Shown here piece by piece: positions 46,678-58,163 of a DNA stretch of 64,000 bases; the stretch's first letter is position 1, and every line of letters begins with the position of its first letter. This DNA is from Kaistia granuli DSM 23481 (lineage in GTDB: Bacteria; Pseudomonadota; Alphaproteobacteria; Rhizobiales; Kaistiaceae): assembly GCF_000380505.1 (NCBI RefSeq), contig NZ_AQYH01000007.1, forward strand, positions 1 to 64,000, in the 5' to 3' direction. The translations under genes and the position numbers were made by a program. The notes under the pieces were generated by a model. It did no database searches. It worked only from the letters and a program-made list of their open reading frames with translations, and was not told the origin of the DNA.

Positions 46678-48294
46678 ATGGCCGTTCCGCCGTCAAAGGT
46701 CGCCCTTCCCGATCTCGTTCCGATGAAGCGCGCGCTCTTTTCGGTCTCCGATTCCACCGGCCTGATCGACTTCGCCCGGGCGCTGCATGAGCGCGGCGTC
46801 GCGCTCGTCGCGACGGGATCGACCTGCAAGGCGCTGATCGACGCCGGATTGCCCGCGACCAATGTCGCCGACGTCATCGGTTTCCCCGAGATCCTCGGCG
46901 GCCGGGTCAAGACGCTGCATCCGAAGATCCATGGCGGCCTGCTCGGCATCCGCAACGATCCCCAGCACGCGGCCGAGATGGAAGAGCACGGCATCGAGGG
47001 CTTCGACCTCGTCGCGGTCAACCTCTACCCGTTCGAGAAGACGATCGCCTCGACCGAGGATTACGCCACCGCCGTCGAGAACATCGACATTGGCGGCCCG
47101 GCAATGACGCGCGCCGCCGCCAAGAACCACGGGTTCGTCGCGATGGTCGTCGACCCCGCCGACTATGCCTCGGTGCTCGCGACGCTCGACGAGAACGACG
47201 GCTCGACCCCGCTCGCCTTCCGCAAGCGCCTCGCCGCCAAGGCCTTTGCTCGCACCGCCGCCTATGATGCCGCCGTTTCCGGCTGGTTCGCCCGCGTGCT
47301 GGAAGAGCCGGCCCCGGCCTGGCGCTCGTTCGGCGGTTCACTCCGCGAGATCATGCGCTATGGCGAGAACCCCCATCAGCAGGCGGCTTTCTATGCCTCC
47401 GGCGAGGTTCGCCCCGGCGTCTCGACGGCGAAGCAGCTGCAGGGCAAGCAGCTCTCCTACAACAACATCAACGATACCGATGCCGCCTTCGAGCTGGTCG
47501 CCGAGTTCGATCCGGCCGAGACGGCCGCCGTCGCCATAATCAAGCACGCCAATCCCTGCGGCGTCGCCACCGGCGCGACGCTGGCCGAAGCTTATGACAA
47601 GGCGCTGCGCTGCGACCCGGTTTCGGCCTTCGGCGGCATCGTCGCGCTGAACCGTCCGCTCGACGCCGAAGCCGCGAAGAAGATCGTCGAGATCTTCACC
47701 GAGGTGATCATCGCCCCGGACGCGACCGACGAGGCGGTGGCGATCGTTGCCGCCAAGAAGAACCTGCGCCTGCTCGTCACCGGCGGCCTGCCGGATCCGT
47801 CGGCCAAGGGCACGACGGTCAAGACGGTGGCTGGCGGCCTGCTGGTGCAGGATCGCGATGCCGGCCGGATCGAGAAATCGGACCTCAAGGTCGTCACCAA
47901 GCGTGCCCCTTCGGACGCCGAGCTCGATGATCTGGTCTTCGCCTTCCGCGTCGCCAAGCACGTCAAGTCGAATGCCATCGTCTATGTGAAGGACGGCGCC
48001 ACGGTCGGCGTCGGCGCCGGCCAGATGAGCCGCGTCGACTCATCGACCATCGCCGCGAAGAAGGCGGCCGATGCCGCCCGTACCGCCGGTCTGCCGGAGA
48101 CGCTCGCAAAGGGTTCGGTGGTCGCCTCCGACGCGTTCTTCCCGTTCGCCGACGGACTGCTCGCCGCTGCCGAGGCTGGCGCGACCGCGATCATCCAGCC
48201 GGGTGGTTCGATGCGCGACGACGAGGTGATCGCCGCCGCCGACGCGGCCGGCCTCGCCATGGTGTTCACCGGCATGCGCCATTTCCGCCACTGA
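46678..48294 (+). CDS. purH: Bifunctional AICAR formyltransferase / IMP cyclohydrolase
   Basis: A 538-residue enzyme for the last two steps of IMP synthesis. The N-terminal MGS-like cyclohydrolase (about residues 15-160) starts [20 protein letters not shown]. The formyltransferase part has [13 protein letters not shown] and [11 protein letters not shown] with its catalytic Lys-His pair and ends [11 protein letters not shown], the standard C terminus. A strong terminator follows. Confidence 0.97.
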   Translation: MAVPPSKVALPDLVPMKRALFSVSDSTGLIDFARALHERGVALVATGSTCKALIDAGLPATNVADVIGFPEILGGRVKTLHPKIHGGLLGIRNDPQHAAEMEEHGIEGFDLVAVNLYPFEKTIASTEDYATAVENIDIGGPAMTRAAAKNHGFVAMVVDPADYASVLATLDENDGSTPLAFRKRLAAKAFARTAAYDAAVSGWFARVLEEPAPAWRSFGGSLREIMRYGENPHQQAAFYASGEVRPGVSTAKQLQGKQLSYNNINDTDAAFELVAEFDPAETAAVAIIKHANPCGVATGATLAEAYDKALRCDPVSAFGGIVALNRPLDAEAAKKIVEIFTEVIIAPDATDEAVAIVAAKKNLRLLVTGGLPDPSAKGTTVKTVAGGLLVQDRDAGRIEKSDLKVVTKRAPSDAELDDLVFAFRVAKHVKSNAIVYVKDGATVGVGAGQMSRVDSSTIAAKKAADAARTAGLPETLAKGSVVASDAFFPFADGLLAAAEAGATAIIQPGGSMRDDEVIAAADAAGLAMVFTGMRHFRH

Positions 48295-48314
48295 GCGGGG
48301 TCCATTGCAGAATG

Positions 48315-48344
48315 AAAACGCGGCCTCCGGGCCGCGTTTTTTTT
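48315..48344 (+). terminator. purH terminator
   Basis: CGCGGCC and GGCCGCG with a TCCG loop, extended by four A-T pairs, followed by eight T. It lies between purH and the convergent ccmB gene and could also weakly serve ccmB. Confidence 0.88.
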
Positions 48345-48360
48345 GTCTGCTCGATGTCGC

Positions 48361-49032
48361 TCAGTCCATGCCGGCCCGCAACGCCGCCGCGCCGGCCACC
48401 GGGCCGATCACGGCGCTGGCCAACGTCAGTGCCATGAGAATCAACATCGGCGGCAGCACCGGCATGCCGGTCGTCGTCACCGCCGTGATCGTGCTGACGC
48501 CGAAGATCAGCACCGGAATGGTGAAGGGCAACACCAGCACCGCCACCAGCAGGCCGCCCCGCCTGAGCGCCGTGATCAGCGCCGCGCCGATGGCGCCGAT
48601 GAAGATCAGGGCCGGCGTTCCGATCAGGAGCGTCAGCGTGACGAGGCCGATCGCCGTGGCGTCGAGCCCGAGGATCAGCCCGAAGACGGGGGCGCCGATC
48701 ACCAGCGGCAGACCGGTCGCCAGCCAGTGGCCGATCGCCTTGGCGAGAACGACGAGTTCCAGCGGCAGGCCGGACAGCACGAACTGGTCGAGGCTGCCGT
48801 CGTCGCGATCGTCCTGGAACAGGCGGTCGAGACCAAGCAGGGTGGCGAGCAGAGCCGCGATCCACAGCATGGCCGGGCCGATGCGGGCGAGAAGCTTCAT
48901 GTCCGGGCCGACGCCGAACGGCACCACGGCGACGACCGAAAGAAAGAAGATAAGCCCGACGAAGGCGCCGCCTCCGGCGCCGAGTGACAGCCGCACCGTT
49001 CGTCCGATCAGGCCGAAAAAGAAGCCGGTCAT
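48361..49032 (-). CDS. ccmB: Haem exporter permease CcmB
   Basis: A 223-residue inner-membrane protein with six helices, the membrane partner of CcmA in the complex that frees holo-CcmE. Family segments are [22 protein letters not shown] and the ending AAALRAGMD. The ATG at 49032 overlaps the ccmA stop by four bases. Its usual next gene ccmC is absent here. Confidence 0.94.
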   Translation of the reverse strand: MTGFFFGLIGRTVRLSLGAGGGAFVGLIFFLSVVAVVPFGVGPDMKLLARIGPAMLWIAALLATLLGLDRLFQDDRDDGSLDQFVLSGLPLELVVLAKAIGHWLATGLPLVIGAPVFGLILGLDATAIGLVTLTLLIGTPALIFIGAIGAALITALRRGGLLVAVLVLPFTIPVLIFGVSTITAVTTTGMPVLPPMLILMALTLASAVIGPVAGAAALRAGMD

Positions 49033-49649
49033 GCGGCACCGAGGGTCAGCGACGCGGTCGCGGCAACGGGGAGGGGACGATGCGTCGCGGCGAGCGCCAG
49101 GCCGCCGGACTTCAGGTGATCCGCGAGCAGCGTGCCGAACGTCGCCTCGGCGCGGGCGTCGAGCGCCGAGGTTGGCTCGTCGAGCAGCCAGATCGGGCGC
49201 CGGACGACCAGCAACCGTGCCAGGCTGGCGCGGCGGCGCTGTCCGGCGGAGAGATAGCCGGCCGGCATGTCGTCGAGATGGTCGAGCTCGACCGCCTCGA
49301 GCGCCTCGATCCCCGAAAGGCCGGAGCGGCCGGCGATTCGCGCCCACAGCGCCAGGTTGTCACGCACGGTCAGCGATGACTTCAATCCGTCCAGGTGACC
49401 GAAATAATGCAGGCTTTCGCCGATCGGTCCGCCGACTTCCGATCCACCCTGGAAACGGAGCGATCCGGCGGCCAGCGGCAGCAGGCCGGCGACGGCGCGC
49501 AGCAGCGTCGATTTGCCCGCCCCGTTGGCGCCCGTCACGGCGAGCAGTTCGCCGGCGGTCAGGCTGAACGACAATTGCGAAAAAATGCTGCGGCCGCCGC
49601 GAGTTACGGCAATTTCGGTCGCCGACAGCTGGCTGGACGCATGATTCAT
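49029..49649 (-). CDS. ccmA: Haem exporter ATPase CcmA
   Basis: A 206-residue ABC ATPase that powers release of holo-CcmE. Walker A GANGAGKST, signature LSAGQRRRASLAR, and Walker B IWLLDEPTSALD are all intact. The ATG at 49649 is preferred to a GTG at 49658. It is divergent from acnA, an arrangement conserved in rhizobia. Confidence 0.95.
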   Translation of the reverse strand: MNHASSQLSATEIAVTRGGRSIFSQLSFSLTAGELLAVTGANGAGKSTLLRAVAGLLPLAAGSLRFQGGSEVGGPIGESLHYFGHLDGLKSSLTVRDNLALWARIAGRSGLSGIEALEAVELDHLDDMPAGYLSAGQRRRASLARLLVVRRPIWLLDEPTSALDARAEATFGTLLADHLKSGGLALAATHRPLPVAATASLTLGAA

Positions 49650-49943
49650 GCGTGGCACCGGCCGCGAGGTGACGTCGGGTTTGATTGTGGTTGAGCAGCT
49701 TTGAAAGATTCCAAGCGCGGCGACTTTCGTTGATCTGGCTTCTCCTTACGAAATTCATTATAAGGCCTGCAACCCGGCGCGCCGGTTGCGCCGCGGTCAA
49801 GACCTGCGTCACCACCCCAGGGATGGACCGCGTGCCGAGCCAAACTCCGCCGCCACCTTGGGTGCGCCTGACCGCGTCGGGCACGCTTCGTGCATCGACT
49901 TCGGCCATGCGTTTCCGCGACTGAAACGAGGACGAACCGTACC

Positions 49944-52634
<2,691 letters not shown>

Positions 52635-52670
52635 GCTGTTTGCGAGCTTCGCGATCGCTTTTTCGTGATC

Positions 52671-52711
52671 AACCGCGCCGCTGCTTTTCCGAGCAGCGGC
52701 GCGGTTTTTTT
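52671..52711 (+). terminator. acnA terminator
   Basis: A 14-bp stem (AACCGCGCCGCTGC with GCAGCGGCGCGGTT), 8-nt loop and a run of seven T, 37 bases after the acnA stop. Confidence 0.9.
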
Positions 52712-52853
52712 ATGCTGCCGGCGACTTTTGGGACAGCGCCTCACGCGTTGTCACCCCGATTTGAATGGCCTGCGTCGGGCTGCGGACTTATGTTGGTTGC
52801 CGACACGCGCCGCGAGTGACGGGCGCTGCGATGCTCAGGATAAATTGCAGGAC

Positions 52854-53630
52854 ATGTTGGCTCGAAGGTCCAGCTGGATCGCCTTGGCGTTCGGCGCTTG
52901 CATCATGACCGGCCTCGCGGTGTCGGCGGAGACCGCGCCGGTGCCGACCCCCACCGTGGCCACGGTACTCGAACTCTTCACCAGCCAGGGCTGTGCCTCC
53001 TGCCCGCCAGCGGACGAGGTTCTCGAGCAGTTCGCCAAGCGGCCGGACATCCTGGCCCTGTCCCTGCCGGTCGACTACTGGGACTATCTGGGCTGGAAGG
53101 ATACGCTCGCCAATCGCGAGTTCACGCTGCGCCAGAAGGCCTATGCCAATGCGCGCGGCGATCGCCAGATCTACACGCCGCAGCTGATCGTCAACGGCCG
53201 GACGCATGTCGTCGGCAGCGACCGGGTGGCGATCGAGGATGCGCTCAAGGCCGAAATGCCGCTCGGCGTGCCGATGCGGATGAGCATGACAGCCGACGCG
53301 ATCCATGTCGCGATCGGGCCGAATGTCGATCCGTCCGCGCCGAAGGAGCGCAAGGGGACGATCTGGCTGGCGTTGTACAAGCGCCATATCGACGTGCCGA
53401 TCCGCAAGGGCGAGAACCAGGATCGTACGCTCAGCTACTACAACGTCGTCACCAAGCTCCGGCCCATCGCCATGTGGCGCGGCGATGCGACCAAGGTCGA
53501 CCTGCCGATGAGCGAATATAACCAGGCGGACGCCGACGGCTGCGCCGTGCTGCTGCAGGCGGAGACGGTGAATGGCGAGCCGGGCGAGATGCTCGGCGCC
53601 GCCTTCGTCGAGAAGGGCGCGGAATGGTGA
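52854..53630 (+). CDS. DUF1223 thioredoxin-like exported protein
   Basis: A 258-residue protein with a signal peptide (cleavage near residue 25) and a thioredoxin-like domain whose motif is FTSQGCASCPPAD (C47, C50). The family is widespread in alphaproteobacteria and unassigned; a periplasmic thiol role is likely. ATG 52854 has CAGGA before it; the longer open frame crosses the acnA terminator. In rhizobia it typically follows acnA, as here. Confidence 0.92.
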   Translation: MLARRSSWIALAFGACIMTGLAVSAETAPVPTPTVATVLELFTSQGCASCPPADEVLEQFAKRPDILALSLPVDYWDYLGWKDTLANREFTLRQKAYANARGDRQIYTPQLIVNGRTHVVGSDRVAIEDALKAEMPLGVPMRMSMTADAIHVAIGPNVDPSAPKERKGTIWLALYKRHIDVPIRKGENQDRTLSYYNVVTKLRPIAMWRGDATKVDLPMSEYNQADADGCAVLLQAETVNGEPGEMLGAAFVEKGAEW

Positions 53631-53706
53631 CCGCGCCGCGCTAGCGGCGAACGCCAGCTATCGGATCCAAGCGGAGGCAGGACCCTCGGTCTGCCCCCGC
53701 TCGTTC

Positions 53707-55611
53707 TCAGCCGAGGTTCTTTTCCATCAGGCCGGCCAGCGCCTTGGCGAAGGCCGTCGGCTCGTCCGGCGCCTCGCCGTCGAGGATGCGGGCGAGGCCG
53801 TAGATCAGCGCCGCCGCCTCGTCGACCTGCTTCTCCGCCGCGCCGCCGGCCACCGCCTGGGCCGCGAGGCCGGCGATCAGGGGATGCGACGGATTGAGCT
53901 CGAGGATCGAAGCCGCGCGTCCGCCGCCGCCGTCGCGGCTCGCCAGGATCTTCTCGAGCTGGCGGTCGGGGCCGAATTCCGGCGCGACGAGACAAGCCGG
54001 GCTGGTCGCCAGCCGGTTCGAGCCGCGCACCTCGATCACCTTGTCGCCGAGCGCCTGCTTGAGGCGGGTGGTGAGGGCTGCGAGCGCCGCCTCGGAGGCG
54101 GGTTTCTCGTCCTTGGCTTGGTCCTTCGCCGCCTCGGCTTCCAGCACCGGGATCAGGTCGAGGCTGGAGGTGCCCTGGGTTACCGACTGGAACGGCTTGC
54201 CGTCGAAGCCGAGCGCCGTGCGCACCCAGAAGGCGTCGACCGGATCGGCGAGGATCAGAACCTCGACGCCGCGCTTGGCATAGCCCTCGAGATGCGGGCT
54301 GGCGGCGATCGTCGCGGCGTCATCGCCGAGCGCGTAGTAGATCGCCGTCTGGTTCGGCCGGAAGCCGGCGACGATGTCGGCCAGGCTGCGCCAGCTGTCG
54401 CCGCCGGTCGTCGTCTTGAAGCGGGCGAGCTTGAACAGCGCGTCGCGCCGGTCGGGGGCCTCGTACAGCCCTTCCTTGAGGACCGCGCCGAACGCCTCCC
54501 ACACCTTGGCGAAGCGCTCGGGATCGTCGTTGGCGAGCTTGTCGAGATCGGCCAGGACGCGGTTGGTGACGCCCTTGCCGATCGCCTCGATCACCGGGTT
54601 CTTCTGCAGCATCTCGCGCGAGAGATTGAGCGGCAGGTCTTCCGAGTCGATCACGCCGCGGATGAAGCGGAGCCAGGGCGGCAGGATCTCGGCCTCGTCG
54701 GTGATGAAGACGCGGCGGACATAGAGCTTCACCCGGCCGTGCCGATCGGGCTCGAACAGGTCGAACGGCCGCGACGACGGCACGTAGAGCAGCACGGAAT
54801 ATTCCGTCCGCCCTTCGGCACGATAATGGATGGTGACGGCCGGCTCGTCGAAGCGGCCGCCGACATGACCGTAGAACTCCTTGTATTCCTCTTCCGTGAC
54901 GGCCGATTTCGGCTTGCGCCACAGCGCGCTGCCGTCGGCCAGCTGTTCCTCGGTGCCGTCGGCGAGCTTGAGGACGATCGGCACGGGCACATGGGCGGAA
55001 TAGGCGGTGACGATGCGCTCGATCGTCTCGGTCTCGGCGTAGCTGGCATTGTCGGGGTTCAGATGCAGCACGATGCGGGTGCCGCGCGCCGGCGCCTCGG
55101 AAAGCTCGGCCGGCTCGATCTCGTAGGCGCCCTTGCCGTCGGAGTGCCAGCGCCAGGCTTCGTCCGACCCGGCCTTGCGCGAGGTGACGGTGACGCTGTC
55201 GGCGACCATGAAGGCGGAATAGAAACCGACGCCGAACTGGCCGATCAGGGCCGATCCCTTGGCGCCGTCGCCGGCCTGCTCCAGAAACGCGCGGGTGCCG
55301 GACTGCGCGATGGTGCCGAGATTGTCGATCAGCTCCTGCCGGTCCATGCCGACGCCATTGTCGGCGATGGCGAGGCTCGGCGCTTCCTTGTCCGCCTCGA
55401 TGACGATCTGGAAGGCGTCGCCGCCCTCGATCAGCGCCGGCTCGGACAGCGCCAGCGTGCGGAGCTTCTCGCAGGCATCGGCGGCGTTGGAGACCAGTTC
55501 GCGCAGGAAGACGTCGCGGTTGGAGTAGACGGAATGCACCATCATGTGCAGCAGGCGCGAGACCTCGGCTTCAAACGAGCGGGTCTCGGCGGCGGGCTTC
55601 GGTTCGGACAC
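53707..55611 (-). CDS. htpG: Chaperone HtpG (Hsp90)
   Basis: A 634-residue GHKL ATPase chaperone. The N-terminal ATP site has RELVSNAADACEKLR, IADNGVGMDRQELIDNLGTIAQSGT and GQFGVGFYSAFMVAD; the middle domain has RGVIDSEDLPLNLSREMLQ. It starts at GTG 55611, with GGAG eight bases upstream; a GTG at 55620 is in frame but has no spaced Shine-Dalgarno. No heat-shock promoter could be assigned. Confidence 0.95.
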   Translation of the reverse strand: MSEPKPAAETRSFEAEVSRLLHMMVHSVYSNRDVFLRELVSNAADACEKLRTLALSEPALIEGGDAFQIVIEADKEAPSLAIADNGVGMDRQELIDNLGTIAQSGTRAFLEQAGDGAKGSALIGQFGVGFYSAFMVADSVTVTSRKAGSDEAWRWHSDGKGAYEIEPAELSEAPARGTRIVLHLNPDNASYAETETIERIVTAYSAHVPVPIVLKLADGTEEQLADGSALWRKPKSAVTEEEYKEFYGHVGGRFDEPAVTIHYRAEGRTEYSVLLYVPSSRPFDLFEPDRHGRVKLYVRRVFITDEAEILPPWLRFIRGVIDSEDLPLNLSREMLQKNPVIEAIGKGVTNRVLADLDKLANDDPERFAKVWEAFGAVLKEGLYEAPDRRDALFKLARFKTTTGGDSWRSLADIVAGFRPNQTAIYYALGDDAATIAASPHLEGYAKRGVEVLILADPVDAFWVRTALGFDGKPFQSVTQGTSSLDLIPVLEAEAAKDQAKDEKPASEAALAALTTRLKQALGDKVIEVRGSNRLATSPACLVAPEFGPDRQLEKILASRDGGGGRAASILELNPSHPLIAGLAAQAVAGGAAEKQVDEAAALIYGLARILDGEAPDEPTAFAKALAGLMEKNLG

Positions 55612-55763
55612 GCTTTTCACTCCGGCAGCTGATCGTCCCCGGGGGCGGCGGCCGCCGGGCCGGGGAGGGTGATTGGCAAGGCCCCGACACTTGGGGCGCC
55701 GGGCTGATATCGCTGGTCGGCGCGCGAGTTTCAAGGCGATCGCCGGCCGGGTGCAGGGCGGGC

Positions 55764-55790
55764 AAAGAAAAAGGCCGGGCAGAGCCGGCC
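55764..55790 (-). terminator. Minus-strand rho-independent terminator
   Basis: GGCCGG and CCGGCC with a 6-nt loop followed on the minus strand by UUUUUCUUU. It lies upstream of htpG and ends something transcribed from the 55.8-56.0 kb gap. Confidence 0.65.
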
Positions 55791-55945
55791 TCAGGACTTC
55801 TTGGGAGGGGAATGCATGTTGGGGAACGAATTGCGTTCGAAGGTGGTCCGGCCCAACTGAGGACCCCGGGGGGCTGGGGGGCTGAGAAATTCCGAAGCCT
55901 TGGCCAAGCCGGACCGTTCGAAGCAATGCTAAGGTTTTGCCAGTT
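55764..55945 (-). ncRNA. Candidate structured small RNA
   Basis: On the minus strand a sigma-54-like element, TGGCAAAACCTTAGCA (55927-55942, GG-N10-GC), is followed by two long complementary arms (55908-55922 and 55836-55852; TTCGAA plus GGTCCGGC pairing) around a C-rich loop, and then a terminator. No protein is encoded apart from an 8-codon frame. This would give a transcript of about 150 nt. All elements are inferred from sequence and none is decisive. Confidence 0.35.
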
Positions 55946-56165
55946 CAATGCGGCCGGTGCCGGGCCGAAAAAGGGCGGAATAAAGGAATTTAGCGACGCC
56001 ACCTTCACGGAATCGTGATGTTCCGTCAGGAGACCGGGTGGGCGCTTGCGCCTCGATCGGACGGGGCTCCGCCTCTGCCCGCGGCGAAGGCGACCTTGCC
56101 ACAGGGGGACTTCGGAGCGATCATGCCGGTTCGACGACGGTGCGAACTGGCAACGGGAGGCGCCT

Positions 56166-56549
56166 GTGAGCGAAGGTGAAGACAAGGCGGCGTCCGGTGG
56201 CAGCGCCACGCTTCTGGCGCTGAACCCACCGGAAACGGCCAAGTCCGTTCCCCTCATCGCCTTCAACCGTCTCGAACTGAACGAGATCCTCCGGGTCTAT
56301 GGACGGATGGTCGCCGCCGGTGAATGGCGCGACTATGCCATCGATCATCTGCGCGACAAGGCCGTGTTCTCGATCTTTCGCCGCTCGTCGGAAATGCCGC
56401 TCTACCGGGTCATCAAGGATCCGGAACTGCGCAACCGCCAGGGCGCCTATGCCGTGGTGGCGACCGGCGGCTATGTGATGAAGCGCGGCCATGATCTGCG
56501 GCAGGTGCTGACCGTGCTCGACAGCAAGCTGAAGCTCGTCCGCGGCTGA
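56166..56549 (+). CDS. DUF2794 protein
   Basis: A 127-residue cytoplasmic protein with the conserved core LNEILRVYGRMVAAGEWRDYAIDHL, AVFSIFRRSSEMPLYRVIKDP and GYVMKRGHDLRQVLTVLD. The family is restricted mainly to alphaproteobacteria and has no known function. It starts at GTG 56166 with GGGAGG upstream. It is convergent with the GNAT gene. Confidence 0.92.
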   Translation: MSEGEDKAASGGSATLLALNPPETAKSVPLIAFNRLELNEILRVYGRMVAAGEWRDYAIDHLRDKAVFSIFRRSSEMPLYRVIKDPELRNRQGAYAVVATGGYVMKRGHDLRQVLTVLDSKLKLVRG

Positions 56550-56554
56550 CGGCG

Positions 56555-57100
56555 TCAGCCCGCGGCCGGCGGGGCGTCGCTGCCGGCGCCGAGCGCCCGC
56601 TGCATCAGCACGCAGTCGAGCCAGCGGCCGTGCTTCCAGCCGACCTTCTCGAAGACACCGACGCGATGGAAACCGAGCGCCTCGTGCAGTCGGATCGACG
56701 CTGCATTGCCTGAATCGCCGATGACGCCGATCATCTGGCGAAATCCGGCCGTGGTCGCCGCCTCGATCAGCTCCGACAGCAGCCGGCCGCCGATACCCTG
56801 CCCCTGCGCCTCCGGCGCCAGATAGATGGAATCCTCGACGGTGGAGCGGTAGGCGGCGCGCGGACGATAGGGACCGGCATAGGCGTATCCGAGAACCCGG
56901 TCTCCCCGCGCGGCGACGAGATAGGGGTGTCCTCCTGTCACCAGGGCCTCGAAGCGGCGTTCCATTTCCGCTTCCGGCGGCGGGTCGAGCTCGAAGCTCG
57001 CGGTGCCGTGGCGCACGGCATGCTGATAGATCGCCGTAATGGCGGCGATATCCTCGCGGGTCGCGGGACGGATCCGGAGTGGGTCGGATGCAGGCAGCAT
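56555..57100 (-). CDS. GNAT N-acetyltransferase (phosphinothricin acetyltransferase-like)
   Basis: A 181-residue acetyl-CoA-dependent acetyltransferase. The start IRPATREDIAAITAIYQHAV, SFELDPP, and the acetyl-CoA loop QGQGIGGRLLSELI (motif A) match the Pat/MnaT group, which acetylates phosphinothricin, methionine sulfoximine or L-amino acids. The true substrate is not known. Confidence 0.9.
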   Translation of the reverse strand: MLPASDPLRIRPATREDIAAITAIYQHAVRHGTASFELDPPPEAEMERRFEALVTGGHPYLVAARGDRVLGYAYAGPYRPRAAYRSTVEDSIYLAPEAQGQGIGGRLLSELIEAATTAGFRQMIGVIGDSGNAASIRLHEALGFHRVGVFEKVGWKHGRWLDCVLMQRALGAGSDAPPAAG

Positions 57101-57119
57101 GGAGTTTTTGGCCGGGCTC

Positions 57120-57153
57120 GAAAAAAAAAGGGCGCGGCCTCGGCCGCGCCCTT
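57120..57153 (-). terminator. Terminator of the Bax inhibitor-1 gene
   Basis: A 12-bp stem (AAGGGCGCGGCC with GGCCGCGCCCTT, 2-nt apex) followed by about ten U on the minus strand, 21 bases after the BI-1 stop. It isolates it from the GNAT gene. Confidence 0.92.
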
Positions 57154-57174
57154 CGATCTCTACCGATGCACGCC

Positions 57175-57951
57175 TTAGCGGCGGTCGCCGAACAGGCGGA
57201 GCATCATCAGGAAGAGGTTGATGAAGTCGAGATAGAGCGTCAGCGCGCCCATGATCGCCTTGCGGCCGGCAACCGTGCCATCGTCGCCGACATAGTACAT
57301 TTCCTTGATCTTCTGCGTGTCATAGGCGGTGAGGCCCGTGAAGATCAGCACGCCGAGGATCGAGATCGCGAAACCGAGTGCCGACGATCCGATGAAGATG
57401 TTGACGATCGAGGCGATGATGATACCGATCAGGCCCATGAACAGGAACGAGCCCATTCCGGTCAGATCGCGCTTCGTCGTGTAGCCGTACAGGCTCATCG
57501 CGCCGAAGGTGGCGGCGGTGATGAAGAACACCTGCGTGATCGACTGCGCCGTGTAGACGGCGAAGATCGACGACAGCGAGATGCCCATCAGCGCGGCATA
57601 GCCCCAGAACACGAGCTGCGCGGTCGAGGTCGACATCTTGTGGATGCCGAACGACAGCCAGAACACCAGCCCGACCGGAGCCAGCATCAGCACCCACATC
57701 AGCGGGCCGGTATAGATCGTGGCGCCGAGGCTCGTCAGCATCAGACCGTTGGCCATCTGGCCGACCGCCTGCGACGGATCGCTCGTCACGGCAAGCTTGA
57801 AGATGCCGAGCGCCGCGGCGCCCGTGATCATCAGGCCGATCGCCATGTAGTTGTAGACCTGCAGCATATGCGTGCGCAGGCCCTGGTCGATAACACCGGT
57901 TTCGGCACGCGCTGCGCCAAACGGTGAGACGCGATTGTCGAAATCTGCCAT
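57175..57951 (-). CDS. Bax inhibitor-1/YccA family protein
   Basis: A 258-residue inner-membrane protein with seven helices. LRTHMLQVYNYMAIGLMITGAAA, GYTTKRDLTGMGSFLFMGLIG and the C-terminal TAYDTQKIKEMYY with its conserved Asp pair mark the TMBIM/YccA family, members of which are calcium leak channels or FtsH regulators. It is a single-gene unit with its own terminator. Confidence 0.94.
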   Translation of the reverse strand: MADFDNRVSPFGAARAETGVIDQGLRTHMLQVYNYMAIGLMITGAAALGIFKLAVTSDPSQAVGQMANGLMLTSLGATIYTGPLMWVLMLAPVGLVFWLSFGIHKMSTSTAQLVFWGYAALMGISLSSIFAVYTAQSITQVFFITAATFGAMSLYGYTTKRDLTGMGSFLFMGLIGIIIASIVNIFIGSSALGFAISILGVLIFTGLTAYDTQKIKEMYYVGDDGTVAGRKAIMGALTLYLDFINLFLMMLRLFGDRR

Positions 57952-58163
57952 CGAAGTCCTCTCCGAACCAAAAAATCCGCGGACGCTTTTGCCGCGAAAC
58001 CCCCGTTTCCATCATCCGGCGTCAGAAACCCTTTCGGTTCCGCCAGGTGACAAACCCTCGGGTGCCATTGCGATATGGTCATCCCGACCGCACCACGCAA
58101 GAGTTCCAGAAAGATCCAGCGTGGCATAATTCCCGCAATCGTAAACGAAGCCGGTTTCCGCGC

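Larger units (their letters stand above)
55612..56165. other. Intergenic region between htpG and the DUF2794 gene
   Basis: 554 bases between divergent genes. It holds the terminator and possible small RNA listed separately and a small palindrome TCACGGAATCGTGA near 56007. No protein gene is supported. Confidence 0.5.

Noticed and set aside
49650-49943. A perfect TATAAT on the minus strand (49758-49763) upstream of ccmA
   Set aside because: No -35 box lies at a suitable distance, so I did not call a promoter.
55836-55922. A second cuckoo-type RNA near htpG because of its C-rich loop
   Set aside because: The loop lacks the ACCTCCTCCC motif and there is no DUF1127 gene; listed only as a possible structured RNA.
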